Shown here: one piece after another, positions 46,701 to 59,957 of the stretch
Layout: the number at the start of each line of letters is the position of its first letter
Position numbering within the stretch: the first letter of the stretch is position 1
Notes under the pieces: model-generated
The model's input: the letters and a program-made list of their open reading frames with translations, nothing else
Told to the model about the DNA's origin: nothing
The model's database searches: none
Position numbers and translations under genes: made by a program
Source: Puffinus mauretanicus
Taxonomy: Eukaryota; Chordata; Aves; Procellariiformes; Procellariidae
Assembly (NCBI GenBank): GCA_023333565.1
Contig: JAJKFH010003627.1
Coordinates: 5,375,501-5,439,500 of the forward strand
Direction: 5' to 3'
Length of the DNA: 64,000 nucleotides

Positions 46701-48521
46701 GTTTTTATCCTGAAGTGATTTAACTCCTGTGAAGATGAATTATGTGAAATTGTGATTTACCTGCTCCTGGCTCCTGGTACCCAGAACGATGTGGATGACG
46801 ATTCAGGTGGTGGTTACTACTGCTGGGGCAGAATTTCGGAGAGTGATGCCCTCTCCCCCCGCCGTTCAGATCTTGACCTTTTCATAACAGAATTGTCTTT
46901 GACACTTGCAAATTCCTGTCAGGAGATAATGAACAAATTGCAGTGCTAATCGAACACAGGCCTTTTCTAGGCTTTTGCCTGATAGTCACGCAGCAAAGGT
47001 CACAGTCTAACTAATGAGGGCTTTGGGTGATACCTACACAATATGTAGGCTTTTCTGAAAGGCCAAAATTTATGGGTGCCACTTGGGGACTATTCAGCTA
47101 TCACAAGCATCTTAGAAGTACAGGAAGGGATGAACCATCCATCACTAAAGCCCCATTATTGGACTTAAACACTCAGCCTCATATGCATAATTGCCAGACC
47201 TTGGGCTCCTCAAAAGGCCTTAGTGTCATTATGATAGATCCTCCTCCCTGTTTACCAGGAAGAATGAACATGAGATGGTCCATTGTGGCATTTAGTATTT
47301 CAGCCCATCAGGATTTTAGGGTGATTTGCAGATATCAAGTCACTGGGATGCTGATTTAAACGAAGGGAACATTTGCAGAATCATAAATTTGTCCTATGAA
47401 GTCTATTATGTGGATACCTTTCTGCAGCTGATAAGCATTAAAAAATTTACTGCTTCACACTTGCATTTTTTCCTCTTTTTTGTGGCCTTTTCAGGTGTGA
47501 ATATATTTCTTAGTCCTTTCTTTCTTTGCTGATGTACAATTAAAGCCGTCTGACCTCTAGCTGCCAAAGGTTTCACCAAAATACATTTTAGAAACTGTGC
47601 CTTCTAGAGGATAAAATCTGCTGTATCATTAGTTCTTGCTTTAAAGTGACATGTACACTTTATTAAAACTCTTTCCAAATATGTAGGAATTATAGGCGAG
47701 AGATAAAAAGGCACTGGAAGATAAATTAGGGTAGTATCCTGAAAATCTGCAAGTTACCTGCAGAATATTAAACCAGCCTGGAGAACGGTAATGCAGCAAT
47801 GGTGCTCAGCTACTTTCTCAGCGTGCTAGCACCAGATCGCAATCTAAGCAATTACATTTGGGCTGGTCTCAATCTGTTTCCGCTGCGTACATTCTGATGC
47901 TGTTTCCTCTCATAAAAAGGTCTGCAGGATTGCCATGTGCAGTTCAGCAGCTGCTGCATTTCAGTGGTGGGTGAAGCGATCCCTATGTATGGTTGATATA
48001 TCAGTTTGGCTTGCACTCTCGGATGCTGTGGGATGTAAGGTGCAACATAAATGGATGTTATATAAATATTTTTTGAGTTCTAGAAATACAGGCTATAGCA
48101 AATGCTTGAATTAGAATTGACAGTGTAATCAGAATCTATGTTTCACACTACAGGGATGGCACCTTGTGCAATACAGTCTGCTAAGTACCACCCAGCATTA
48201 CTGTACACTTCCAGATCTTCAGAGGAATTATGAGATTTGAGTTTTGTTAAAGTCTGTGTACTCCTTTTCTTTCATATTTATTTAAAAATAGCTTCTTTTT
48301 TTTTTCCCCTCTATTAAATTACTATCTTGAAACTGCCTGTTTGCTTACTGACAGATTCAAAAACACCACCAGCTGAGGATTTCTGTTTCAGCAGTGCAAT
48401 ACTTGCTAAATGTCTGGGTACATCTTAGCTCACAGAACTGCTGAAAGGCAATGAAGACACCCTCTCCTGGTCATCCACTGAATGCACTAATTTATTTTTA
48501 AATGAGCTTGCAAGTCTTGTT

Positions 48522-48536
48522 TGTGTGTGTGTGTGT
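48522..48536 (+). repeat. (TG)n microsatellite, about seven units
   Basis: Pure TG dinucleotide run, directly readable. Confidence 0.95.
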
Positions 48537-50271
48537 TTAATTAAGAATATGCTTGGAAATTAGTGCTCATTTGAACTCGGAGTCTGGGACAGTGACGTGA
48601 GACATCTCTTTCAAACTCTCATCACCACGTGTGTCAAATGCCAGCTCCAGGTAACTTGTGCTGGATAGGATAAGCTTGGATGCACCGGTCCATGCAGTGG
48701 GAAGCATCTTGTGTAACAGGGTTTGAACATTGCCATCAAGACCAAAAGCTGAATGACTCCAGGGTTTATCTGTCCTTAAAGTTTTGGTTTGGGTTGGGGT
48801 TTTTTGTCATTCAGCATAAGGTGCCTTAAGTCAGTGAGTTTTTGTTTTGAGTCACTTTGCAATCTCCCCTCTAAGTAAGTCCTGTGGCCATTGCTGCTCT
48901 TGCTCACAGTGACAGCGCCTGAAAGACCAGATGAAACATTTGTCGAATGATGGGCATGTCTGGGTTGTAGCAGCAGGTATGAGAAAAAGATCAAAGATAT
49001 GTTTGTGCTTTGCTTCACTAATATCTTTTACTTTGTGGAACCTTGCACTTTTGAGGGAATTGCCTGCCATGGACTATGCAGCCCATTTCAAAACACATAG
49101 TCAGCTCTTTCCCATACAACATCTAGCATAAACCCGCAGAATTCCTGTTGTGTGTATAACTTGCCCTGAGTCAGACAGAATCAGCTGCTATTTTGGCAAG
49201 GTGTAAGCCGGCCATCGCATGATTGTGTTTGGAAATAAATATATAAAAACAACATGGAAGCATGAAAAATCTGTGCATATGTCATACACAGCACGGGTGC
49301 ATTAGCTATGACAAAACCTCTCCAAGAATATATACATTTTCAAAAAATGTAGATACACAGTTTTGGGCACGAAACACATTGATGATTATACTTTGGACCA
49401 CTTAGGCATTGCTTAGATATAATCTCTCTAGCTCTTCAAAGCAGTCAGCTTGTCTGTCTTCTTATGGGATCCTTCAATGTGTTTAAGATCCTTTGCTCTT
49501 GCAAGTCATAAAAAAAACAGTTTAGTAGGAAAATCTCCCTCATCGGCATCTAGCCGCCACTTCAAGGTCGTCCCTTCAGTCTTCCAAGTGTATGTACTAC
49601 TCTAGAGTTGCTTTTAGATTAACAACTTTTGGTTTTAATCTAAATTTCCAGTTACAGGTTTCTTCAGCCAGAATGGGTTGAACCACAAAATACTAGATCA
49701 GTAAGGGACCTAGGATAAAAATTTGATTTCTTTTTGCCAGAATAAGGCCAGGATTTGAAAAGTTCATTGTGGTCCAGACCTGCCCTCTGCAAGTTGCTGT
49801 TTCTTCATCCTTGCATGCTCCTGGTCCTGGACGTAAGCATGACTGCACCCGCTGGGGTTCACTGGGCTGCTTGCGGCTTTCTTTAAGTAGAACACAACAC
49901 ATCTGAGCTACAACCTTGCTACTAATCCCAAATGCTTCTCTTACCTGTAAACACAGACTCCTATATTTATTTCATATGAACAATAATGTCTTTGTGCGGG
50001 ATGTTTTGATGCGTCCTAATCTGGAGATATTCTCAACATAATGTTCCTGCAGCCTTTTATTAAACTTCTGCTAAAGCGTTTCAGAGAAAACTTTTAGGAA
50101 GTTTGTCAGGGCACAGTCCTGAGCATACCAATAACAGCTTGGGTAAATCAGTGCTAAAACTCTCCATTGACAGGCAATGCTATGGCCAAGATAGTCATAA
50201 AACTGTTGTCTCCACAATTGTTAATTCTCTTTCTGGAAGGTTGGAGTTTTTTGTTGGTGTTTGGTTTTCCG

Positions 50272-50283
50272 CCCCCCCCCCCC
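50272..50283. repeat. Poly-C run (C12)
   Basis: Twelve consecutive C residues, rare in AT-rich DNA and prone to length errors in sequencing. Confidence 0.95.
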
Positions 50284-50929
50284 TTCTTCTATGTAAGTCT
50301 TACTTGCTATTAAGCAATTGAAAATGTTTTTGCCATGGGATAGGAGAAAGCTTCACACCTCAGGCCACTAGGAACACACTGATCTCTTGGTGCAGATGTA
50401 TGGGAGGAAATGTGCGAACTCTCGCAACGTGAAGGTGTTAAACTTTATCAAATGGACTCTCCTGTAACCTCTTGGAGACCTGCTGCTATCCATTATAACA
50501 GAAATAATTTCCATCTGATTTTTCAAGTGGTTGCAGCTGGCGGGATTTAAGCAGTAGGGCCCTCTGATGGTTCCACCTGAATTTGCTTTGAAATACCAGG
50601 TGGGTATTGGATTCTTGCATGGACTGTACTTTTGTGTATAACAATGTTAAATATAGTGTGTTCTTAGCCTTGTCATATAATTAAGAATGGTATTTAGTTA
50701 AAACAGTTCCCAAACTGGGAAGATCATTGTAACTGAGAACATATGTGGCTGGGAAAGAGACTCAGTAAAGGCAAATCATGAACTTAGCAGTGTCCTATAT
50801 ATTAAACGTTTTGTAAAAGATTGGAGCCAGGGGAACAAATAATCCAAGTAAATGAGTAAAATTCCTTGTGTTGTTTGGGGGGAGGAGATATTGTTTGGCT
50901 TGAATCCAAGAAAGTGCTTAAAAGCGTGT

Positions 50930-51025
50930 TAAACTTTAATGAGGTAAATAGTCTCATCTCTGTGGTGCAGAACGTTTAGGCTTAATTTTAGGCACATGCT
51001 TAAGTTCTTTGCCAAATTGGGGTCT
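50930..51025. repeat. Probable relic of an old amniote interspersed repeat
   Basis: GTGCTTAAAAGCGTGTTAAAC, then GTCTCATCTCTGTGG, then TTAGGCACATGCTTAAGTTC and TTTGCCAAATTGGGGTCT. This follows the layout of an old sauropsid repeat that I remember as 'cttaagcacatgcttaag ... gtcccattgaagtcaatgg ... cacatgcttaagtgctttgctgaat'. The two ends are near inverted copies, which suggests a MITE-like DNA element. The family name is not known to me. Confidence 0.45.
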
Positions 51026-51559
51026 AAAAAAGAGTTATGCTTTTGCATTTGAGAGGCAGGAATGATATCACATGACTTCTATATTTAATCACAACTAGCG
51101 AAGGCAGCTGGGATTTTGAATACAGAATACTTAAAGCAAACTGTTCTTGATCAATCCATAGAGAAATACTCAGAGGGAGAAAAAATATATACAGTAAATT
51201 TGAATAATGAACAATTTTGAGGAAATTGCAATCTGCTTGCAGACATTTGGAGAGCAGAAAGGAAGCTAAATTTGTTGAGTAAGTTACTTGCTGTGATCTA
51301 TTCTCTTGGCTCTAATTAGAGGGAAGTGAGCAGTAAGGGAACCCAGAAAATGATACTGCTGTGGACTGAAGTGCCCAAAGAGAAGACTTTAAGTTGGGAG
51401 GGTTTTTATAAGTGGATTATTTTTCCTCAAGTATTCTTTAAATAGGAGGGGAAAAAAATAGTGCTTTGAAATGTTCGTTTGAAAGAAATGCTAACTGTAT
51501 AAACAAAACAGCATTGATGCCTGACAAATTTGACAGAAAACATTTGTGTTTTCTTTGGA

Positions 51560-51800
51560 ATTTAAATCTAAACTTTACTATAAGAGTTAACTATATCAGT
51601 TAACAGCTGACAACTTTGTAATTTTTTAATGTTAAGGTTTATTACTATATAACCTAAGTATTTTCATTGGCTACTTCAGCTCAGACTCGCTCATTAGTTG
51701 CATTTAGTTCACCATACAGCAAATCATTTTACCTTTGAACACCTTACATGACTGACGGCTGCTGTGTGAAATACTAAAATATAACAACTGTCGCTATTGT
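51560..51800. promoter_or_regulatory. Possible conserved non-coding element
   Basis: Repeat-free low-GC sequence with CAGTTAACAGCTGACAAC, GTTTATTACTATATAACC, CTCATTAGTTGCATTTAG and TGACTGACGG. Mixed cores and preserved CpGs suggest constraint; composition-based only. Confidence 0.28.
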
Positions 51801-52324
51801 TTCTTCTGAACAAAGCTTCCGGCCATCAAATGCAGGGTCATGCCTGGAAACTATTAAATTCAAACATTTCTCTGACGAGGCTGCCCCTCACCTGGTAAGA
51901 GGACCACAGCGACTGTCTCCGCACAACAAAACTTGCTCTTCACAGTAACGGGAAAAGTCATTTGTGGAGAGCAGAACTTTCTCAGACTGGTGGTGAAAAA
52001 AAATTCTGTAGGAATGCAAAACTATCACATATCCGTCTGCTTCAAGCTCAGGGCATATTTCTTTAGCCTTATTTTCTTCAGGACAAAATACAGAGCAGCA
52101 GTGTATGTTTATAAAAAAAACACGCTGCCAGCTAATGAAGAGAGTAAATGGAACCTCTTCTCTCTTCTCACCAGTATTACCAACCCAGCGTAACCCATGA
52201 CAAGATGGCTCTTAGACATGTTTTGTCCTACCTGTTGTACCAGGGAGCAGAGTTAGGAGCTCCTACTTTGCAACTTTGATGTGCTTGTAGTCCCAAGTTA
52301 CTTTACACTTTTTAAAAAAGATAA

Positions 52325-52340
52325 TTTTTTTTTTTTTTTT
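52325..52340. repeat. Poly-T run (T16)
   Basis: Sixteen consecutive T residues, directly readable. Confidence 0.95.
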
Positions 52341-52894
52341 AAGTTTTCCTATGCACTTAAAGCATATGTGGTGGGCTTTCTGAGTGCTTTTTAATTGTTT
52401 CCATATCTCCTTTTAAATATAACTTCTATTCCAAATTTCCATAGCTTGTAGTGCTTCTTTTTGTGATTACTGCATCACCACTTTGAATTCTCTTACAGAA
52501 GCTTTCCTTATACACAATTAATTGGACATGATTGCAGTACTTGTATCTTAATACTGCAACTAGGCAAAACTACAACTGAAACAGTTTCTCCCCCATGCCT
52601 TTATAAATCAAAAATAATTCGTCTAGAATTACTAGATTTACTTCAGATTTTTCACAAGCAAAACTGATACACTTTAGTCCAATAGTTTTCTGTTAGACAA
52701 CTTCCAGCAGAGGAAGTGGTGCCCACTCTAGCTTGAAGTCTTAGGCAGCGAATGTCAGGACCTCATTCCTTCCTATTTCCTCTCTCTACCAACGACATTC
52801 TTGTTCGTGCCACTCAGATCCACGTTTTTTCCCCTTGATTTCATTCATTGTATTGTAGCCTTGCAGGATTGTTCTCAGGGTAGAACAGCTTGTT

Positions 52895-53365
52895 GAAAGG
52901 TGTTTATAATAACAATTACACCTACTCCAATCACTAAAGCGTAATCTTTATCGTAATCAAAAAAAAAAAGGGGCAGAAGAAAAAATATACATCGCAAACT
53001 ACTCCAAAGTTCTGCTTGAGTTATTTTTCAATTACAGCAGGTGAAGCAGAACAAAATTGTTACAGCCATTTATTGATTGTGTTACTATCCATTAAGGTAC
53101 AACAGAAGTAGTCCATCATATTGTGTAACAACTTAACTATTTAAAATAACAAAGGCTTCCTATTGTTTCCCTTTTTGCCATTATCCTGACAAATACATTC
53201 TACTTCTGTGCTGGAAATCAAATTCAGGAATCATAATGAAGAAACTCCGTATTCAAGTTGACATTATTTCTTCCCCTAGCTATTGAAATTCTTCAGCTTT
53301 TTCGTTGAAAAATAACTGAAGCAGAACAAAGGTAATGAAATATATTAATTATATTAATGATGTTT
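52895..53365. promoter_or_regulatory. Probable conserved non-coding block
   Basis: Two complex segments. The first holds TTATAATAACAATTACACC, CTTTATCGTAATC, TTTTTCAATTACAGCAGG and GCCATTTATTGATTGTG (52898-53085). The second holds GGAATCATAATG, TTGACATTATTTC and TTAATTATATTAATGATG (53222-53365). The cores are homeodomain and SOX-type. A short A-run (52959-52968) is the only low-complexity interruption. Confidence 0.38.
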
Positions 53366-53369
53366 TACT

Positions 53370-56300
53370 GAAACTGGCTGCTTCCCAAAGAGAGTGCATA
53401 TGTAACTATAAGAAGAGATTCTGTCAATGGGTAGACAATTAACAGATAATACTGTCACAGTTGTAATTTTAGCTGCTATGAACTATTCAGGCACCTGATT
53501 GACAAACCCTTTGGAGTTTTATGATGAAGAGCAGAGTTTATCATGTCTTGTAAGGCGGGTGGATGCTCTTTGCTAGGGAAGAAGGCAGTGGAGTTGTGTA
53601 ATGAATGGCAGATTTAGTGCGTGATATTGTAGCATTTAGATGTTGGTGAGAGCATGCCAGAGGAGTGCTCTCAATCCAGCAGCAAAGAGGTTCATAAAGT
53701 AGGTGTTAAACTGGAGCTTGCAGGTGATGTTCCTGATGGCTGGATACCGGCACCCAGAAGCAATAAATAATGATATATCATTGCAACTAAACTGCAGCAG
53801 TTGTTGTCTAGTCTGCCGTAAGTCTGATGGAGAACCACAAGGTCTTGAGCTGGCTGCTAAAACTTCCCTGTAAATTTTTTTTTGTGTATGCGTTTAATAA
53901 GCATCTCTGCATCTTCTTGGCAGCCCAATGGAAAGACTTTTTGGACCTGTTTGGGACTGTGGTAAAAGTCCCAAAGAGGGGAAGCTTTCCCCATGTGACA
54001 AGGAAAAGTCCTGCCCCTAGCAATGCCAATCGCCGCTGCTTAGAGAGAGGGGTGGGAGGACGGGGCTGTGCACAGCGTTACTTCTCCTTGGAGGCTCTAG
54101 CAGGGTTTGCTGCAGAGGATCAAACCACAATATATCCGACCTGTGAGGTATTCAGTTTGTTTCATGTTTATTTTCATGAGTTCGTACTTTAACCCACATA
54201 CCAGCTTAAACTTCCTACTCATAAGAAAAAAAAAAAATCTTGAGAAAATGAAGATGACAAATAAGATCCTTATTCTACCAATGCTAGTAAAGAAATTATT
54301 AGGACAGGAGCCAGAGTCCTCTTCTCCATAGCATTGACCATGTCTTACCCTTGTTGCCACCTCTCTTCCTGTTTTCAGTTGTCAGACCATTCTTCCCTAG
54401 CACTGAAAATCTTGTGGTGGTGTGACAACTGCTAACATAAAATACCCATTGCCTGTTGCTGTAACCACAATTTCTCTGTTTGAACCTATTCACTTACACA
54501 TAAGCTTCAGGTTTCTTGTACCTACCTTCAAGCAAATTAGATTGTCTATTTTAAATGTCCATTTAAAGCGAGGCTGGCATTCAGACTAGAGCATGGCTTT
54601 GTTGTACAGTTATTTCTGTCTTAAAATCCCTAATGATCGTTTCTGGGTTTGCAATCGTTGAGAAGTTTTGTTGCCAATTCCTGTGTCCTGCCCTGCTGTC
54701 ACTGCGTGTTTGTGCTCTTGCAGCTCTCAGATGTCTTTTATTTGACTTGTACAATAAATACCTGTCAAATCCCTGAAGTTGTTTCATCAAAAAAACCCTT
54801 GATCTCCATAATTGATGCTGAAATGCTCGATATGAATACCAGTTATGTGCGTCAATGTTCTTTAGGATCGGCTTGAGAAATTTTTTGGTAGGGGAATGCC
54901 TCCTGCATTTGTGCGGTTTGGCTGAGGGTACACTGAACAAAAATGAGCTGCACATCGGGACCGGGTCAACATTTGCTACCCGTTGTGCTTTCAGGATCTC
55001 TGGGGGATTCTTTCTGAGCATATGAAGAGGTTGAAAAATAGATATAAGCCACCTTAAAACGTTACTGTGCACATATATGTTATTTCTTATTTTACATCTA
55101 CAGATGTTAGGCAAAATGGCCCCTATGTAACCACCTTTGAGCCCAGTTTGGGTCTTGCATTAGTGCAGTTTCGCTGACTGCAGTACAAGTATTGCTGATT
55201 TACTTGGTGATGAAGTAACAGGTCATAGATAACTTTGTTTCACTGAACTAGCAGATACCATGCGAATGTGTTGTGTGATTGCCCATCAAGGGTTAATTTT
55301 GTTCTCAAAGCACATTTGGGAGTGTGTTCAGGCAGCACACAAAATGAAGGCTGAGAATCAAAGCAAGCAGGCTATCTCTTCCCACAGATCTCGCAGCAAA
55401 ATTTAGGAGCTGAACGATGCAACATGTGCATAAAAGCTTGATAATGTTTTTAAAACATATCACTTGAAATATGTTAACGCATATGTTCCTTCATTTAGAA
55501 CTCCTTCAAAATACATGATTTGGCCCTTTAGCTTTATACCCAGCTCATTATGGCTTATATGCAAAGAGAAAGCTTTTCGAAATTTTCTCCTGGTCTTTCC
55601 CCAACACCAGCGTGTCCTTTCTTTCCCACCTAAGCCTTGTGAAGTCCCTTCTCTCTCTTTGCATCTCGCCCTCCAGGTCTTTAAATGCCATTTCCAGTCT
55701 GCTAGTGGTTTATCCCACCAACGTTTGCAAGGGTGGCAGCTAGCTGCAGCCTGCCCGAGGCAGGATTCAGCTTGCTCTCATTTCAAAAGTTTAAAGGTTT
55801 CCCATTTGCCTGATTGTCTGTCTGTGAATAATTGGTTCTTTTTAAGCATCAGCTTAGGTATTTTAATTTTTTTGTAATTATTTGTATCAAGATTAGTTAA
55901 ACAGGATAACAGAACTCCATTGTTACAGAAATTGTTGGTCAAACAGGCAAATCAAAGTTCCATGTTCGTTTTACAAAAAGGTTTAAGTTCAGGTAAAAGT
56001 GTACACGCACGTGCAAAAAAGCTGTATATGAAGACCAGTCTAATTTCTCAGTCCCAGTAAGATAACGAGCCAGTAGGTAGAATGGTATTTTCATTTGAAT
56101 ACTGGAGGAGAAGCAGATAAATCATTGCTTGGAAGTTCCTCAGATAAGGCAAGGTACTTTTCATGCCATATTTTCAGTTAAATAAAATATGACCTTTACA
56201 CAGTGCTGTAAATTGGCCTTGAGCGCACCTCTAGGTGGAATTACCTTTGCTTCCCAAGTATCACGTGCTGCAGGCTTCCACTGAGCCCTTTGTGCATGCA

Positions 56301-58600
56301 TACATATTACAATGCTGATTTTGTAAAGTCTGCCGTTACTCAGATGTACGGCTTAATCAAATCAGGTTCTTTCCTGATTTCTGAATTTTATATAATTTTC
56401 CTCTCGATAGTTCCCTTTCAAGGTCAAAAGCAATCTCTGTGCTCCTAGGAATATTCTACTTGCAGAAATTTTTCATGCTATTGCAGTTCATGATTTTTAC
56501 TAGAAATTCATTTGTCTCACCAGATGCGGGGTGACCAGATGATATTGAACAATACCTGCAGGGAGCAACGTTTTCGATCTGTCTCATTTCGTGTAAAGCA
56601 GGGTAGAAACTTCTGTTTTAATTATCACTATTAAATGACTTCCCTGTGCACTAGGGTCATGAAGCCTGAGTCATGAGATTTCGAAATACCAGATGCTGAT
56701 CGTGGTGAGAGGAACCAAGATGCTCACTTACTCTCTGGAATATCTGAGAGTGCCTATCGATGTGACCTGGTACAGAAATGTGAGAATCCAGGGAAGAAAG
56801 AACAAAATTGTTATCGCACTTTTCCACCAAAGTCTAGCATTGAAAAGTTGAAAACTGGGCTGAAACAGGAAAGAAGCTTCCAGATGAAGTCTTTTTTTGT
56901 GATTTAGCAGTCTGTTTTCAGAGTTTGAACCTTGCGGCTTTAGCCTTTCATTTTGTTTCCAAATCAACAATATTGATGGATTGGATGTGGGTTTTTTATT
57001 TACAACATTTTCCCACCTTCCTTTCTTGCTCCCCACCTTTGCTTGCTGCATATTCTAAGAGTATGTGAACAGCCAGAAAATACAAATAAATGTTTTAGTG
57101 TGAACTACAGCTCCATTTCTAATGCCTGGTAAACTTAACATTTTTTAGAAGTTAAAGTTTTACGGTTAAATAGTCAAAGATCTGCCTAACAGTATTTTCT
57201 GGATGTTGTTTAAACTGAAATACAGAAAATACCTCAATTCTTGAAGTAAATTAAGTCTATATTTTGATAAGCCATTAAGCATGACAGTTTATTCTTCATT
57301 TCCCCCACAACATATGGGGCTTTCTGTTTATTGTCTTTCACTAATTTTCAGTATTTTCCTTTGAGCTTTTGTCAGCAAAGGCATACGCTTCCCTCTGCGG
57401 TTCGTATTTCTTCAGAAAAACACTAGGTGAATTTGAGTAATTTCCTCTTGCAAGAATGTATTTGGTTTGAGAGTTTAGGTGAATTATATTCTGCTGATTA
57501 GTGAAGCAAGTGCTGTGCTCCATCTGCTAGAGAATGGGAATGGGATATTTATAACGTGATGGATGTTACTGTTGGGTGGGTTTGTAGAGCTTCGATATGA
57601 CTAAGCGGTTCACTAGGGTTGTAGGCTGCTTCGTGTGGTTTGTTATAAAGAGGACGTGCTGACTTGGGGATAAGGCAGTATTACTGCAGAATTCTGGCTT
57701 TGTGCAAGAACTACAATTAATGTATTCAGCAACAGGGACAAAATCAAGGCATACTACCATTTTAACAAGAAATTTGGGAAAACAAATGCAGAGAAATAGG
57801 GATTGGTACACATGGAATCTGATTTCTCAGTTATACATGAATATTCAATGCTAGATTTTTTTTCCCCTCAGAGCAATTAGAGAAGGTGAAGATGCAATTT
57901 CTTCTGCGCTCGTTGTGCAGTGTCTAACAGAATGTTTCTATTGTCCTTCTTTGCTCAGAATTCCCCATCTACATTTTTAGAAGTCTTCTAAAATGTGCAC
58001 TTTTACCCATCCCAAGAACAGATATGCATCTCAGTGCTGCAGAAGCACTCTGTGGTGCTGTTAGGGCACCTCTAGCGAATGCATTCATTTGTTTTGATAA
58101 GTGGAATGAACACTTGAAAACACTACCATTCATTTCTTAACATACTTTTCCTTCCAATATGACCAGAGTGACTATTTTTCAGCTTATAGAGATGACCTGG
58201 TTACAATAAACTAAGAAGTCTCAAAAAGACCCCCCAAACCAGGAAAACTAATTACAGTAGAACTGCGCGAGGATGTCTTAGTACTGAACTGTGTTGAAAT
58301 CTGCTGCTCTTTAAAAGTCAAAGGGACGTATTCTGCTCTGAAGTAAGGCATTTGTTTTTCTTAAGGTCATACAAAACAAAGAACATTATTTGAACAAATG
58401 TCAGAATAATATGTCTGTAATGAAATATAGTATTTCCTCGCTTTCAGCATTTGAACTGTGACAAATCTGGAAAGGAAATCAACAGTTACTGCTCTTGTTA
58501 AATAGTCCTTTTAATATTACAAGTAAGTTTACATTGCTGGACCCATGTGTACCTTAATGATTCCTGGAAGTACTATGACTTGGCCCAAAGGAAAGCACAA
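53370..58600. other. Non-coding stretch
   Basis: No gene recognised. It contains the longest open frame of the window (177 codons, 54581-55114 minus), plus frames of 137 codons (55464-55877 plus) and 121 codons (53827-54192 plus). None has a recognisable domain, signal peptide or codon-use signature. A small ACCAGATG direct repeat lies at 56520-56541. Confidence 0.6.
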
Positions 58601-58604
58601 ACCT

Positions 58605-58720
58605 AATACTTTATTTTGTGTGAATTAAATGCAGCTAATTAAAGTGAAGGAAAATTAAAAAGAATTAGGCGAAATAAAAGCGCTACTGTAAAGCTTTTAT
58701 TAAACCCTTATACAGCGAAT
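58605..58720. promoter_or_regulatory. Possible conserved non-coding element
   Basis: GAATTAAATGCAGCTAATTAAAG, AAAATTAAAAAG and AATTAGGCG phrases followed by AAAAGCGCTACTG and a TTTTATTAAACCC stretch. Closely packed homeodomain-type cores with two preserved CpGs. Composition-based. Confidence 0.3.
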
Positions 58721-59049
58721 AAGGAATGTGCAGGAAAAAATGAACCACTGATTCGTTTATCTGAAAGCTGCTTACTGCAGCCTCCTGGTCGGTGGGTGAG
58801 GCACAGCCTTCTCTGCCTTACATATCCTGAGTCAGAGCTCGCACAGGTTTGGTCCCCTTGTCATCCAGAAAGGTATCATGTATGAAATGATCAAATCTGA
58901 AAATGGGATTCCACTTGCCGCCCCACAGAATGATCTCCTGCACGGATGGAACAAGTTACCTATTGAAAATGTTACGGACAACGCACGTGCTCTGCCAGTT
59001 TAGTTGACGCTAAATGAACATTTACTTTCTTCTCGATGGAAATTAAGAT

Positions 59050-59100
59050 GTTATAACCCACCCAGCTCCCACTGAGGTGAATGGAAACCAGAATAGATCC
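59050..59100. repeat. Possible short relic of an old interspersed repeat
   Basis: CAGCTCCCACTGAGGTGAATGG followed by AAACCAGAATAG resembles the 'ctcccattgaagtcaatgg.aaccaga' phrase found in ancient amniote repeats. The fragment is too short to place in a family. Confidence 0.3.
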
Positions 59101-59938
59101 TACATGGGAATAATACATAAATAAAGACACACAATGCCAGAGAACTTGACAATGATTAAATCTCCAAGCAGAAGAGGTTAAACTTCACTCACTCTGAATT
59201 TTTAAAAGATGTTTGTCTCCATCATTTACTTCTGGGGACTAATACGGATATACTTTCTTAGAAAAGTATTTTTAGGAAGTTATTTGCATGCAGGGTGTGT
59301 GGGTAGAGTTTCATGCTCATATTAAAGGCAGGCAAGAAGTTGATTGACAGATGTGCATGGGGTCTAAAAGACCAGGAAGACAGTTGACTTCCTCCTGGGT
59401 AGGAGCAGCATATAGGGTATTGTTGTTGGGAGTCAAACATCCTAGTTTGATTTTGATGTCAAGAAACTTCATTCAGAAGTCAGATGTTACCTAATAACCA
59501 GGTGAGGCTTTTTATTTTGACGGAAGTGTGAGAGTAAAAGCGAGGAGGAGACAGTAAGTAGGCAAAATTGAGGCCAAGAGCGTTGATTTTGAAGGCTTTG
59601 TGGCACTTGAGATGGACAGTTGCTTTCATGGTAGTTACTAGGAGAGAAGAAAGGAAAATTTTATTAAAACTTGCTAACATCTGTTCCTCTAAGGAACAGA
59701 GAAAGGCTAAGGAAAAGCGAGAGAGGAAGTACCAATGTCTGGGGGAAACTGCATAAAAGACAAAGCAAATGCATAGGGAAGAGGAGTTATAGTAGATGAA
59801 ACAAAAGTTGACTTGATGAAGTTGAGACAAAACATGGAATTATGCTAAGTTTGAAATTATTTTTTGATGATATAAACCCTAAATGTTTCAGTTTTTGGAA
59901 ATAAAGTCTGGTATTATTGTCGTCAGGACACCTCAACA

Positions 59939-59957
59939 TTTTTTTTTTTTTTTTTTT
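59939..59957. repeat. Poly-T run (T19)
   Basis: Nineteen consecutive T residues, directly readable. Confidence 0.95.

Larger units (their letters stand above)
46710..51555. other. Non-coding stretch
   Basis: No gene recognised; the longest frame is 110 codons (47027-47359 plus) without a domain. It includes a TG microsatellite (48522-48536), a C12 run (50272-50283) and a repeat relic near 50930-51025. Confidence 0.6.

Noticed and set aside
51831..51896. Exon-like segment ending CTG|GTAAGAGG with one open frame
   Set aside because: The acceptor lacks a pyrimidine tract. The open frame over about 60 bases is not significant.
54581..55114. Longest open frame (177 codons, minus strand)
   Set aside because: No domain, signal peptide or family resemblance. 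The length is within what chance gives in 64 kb, and there is no promoter or splice context. A protein search or Ribo-seq signal would be needed to revive it.
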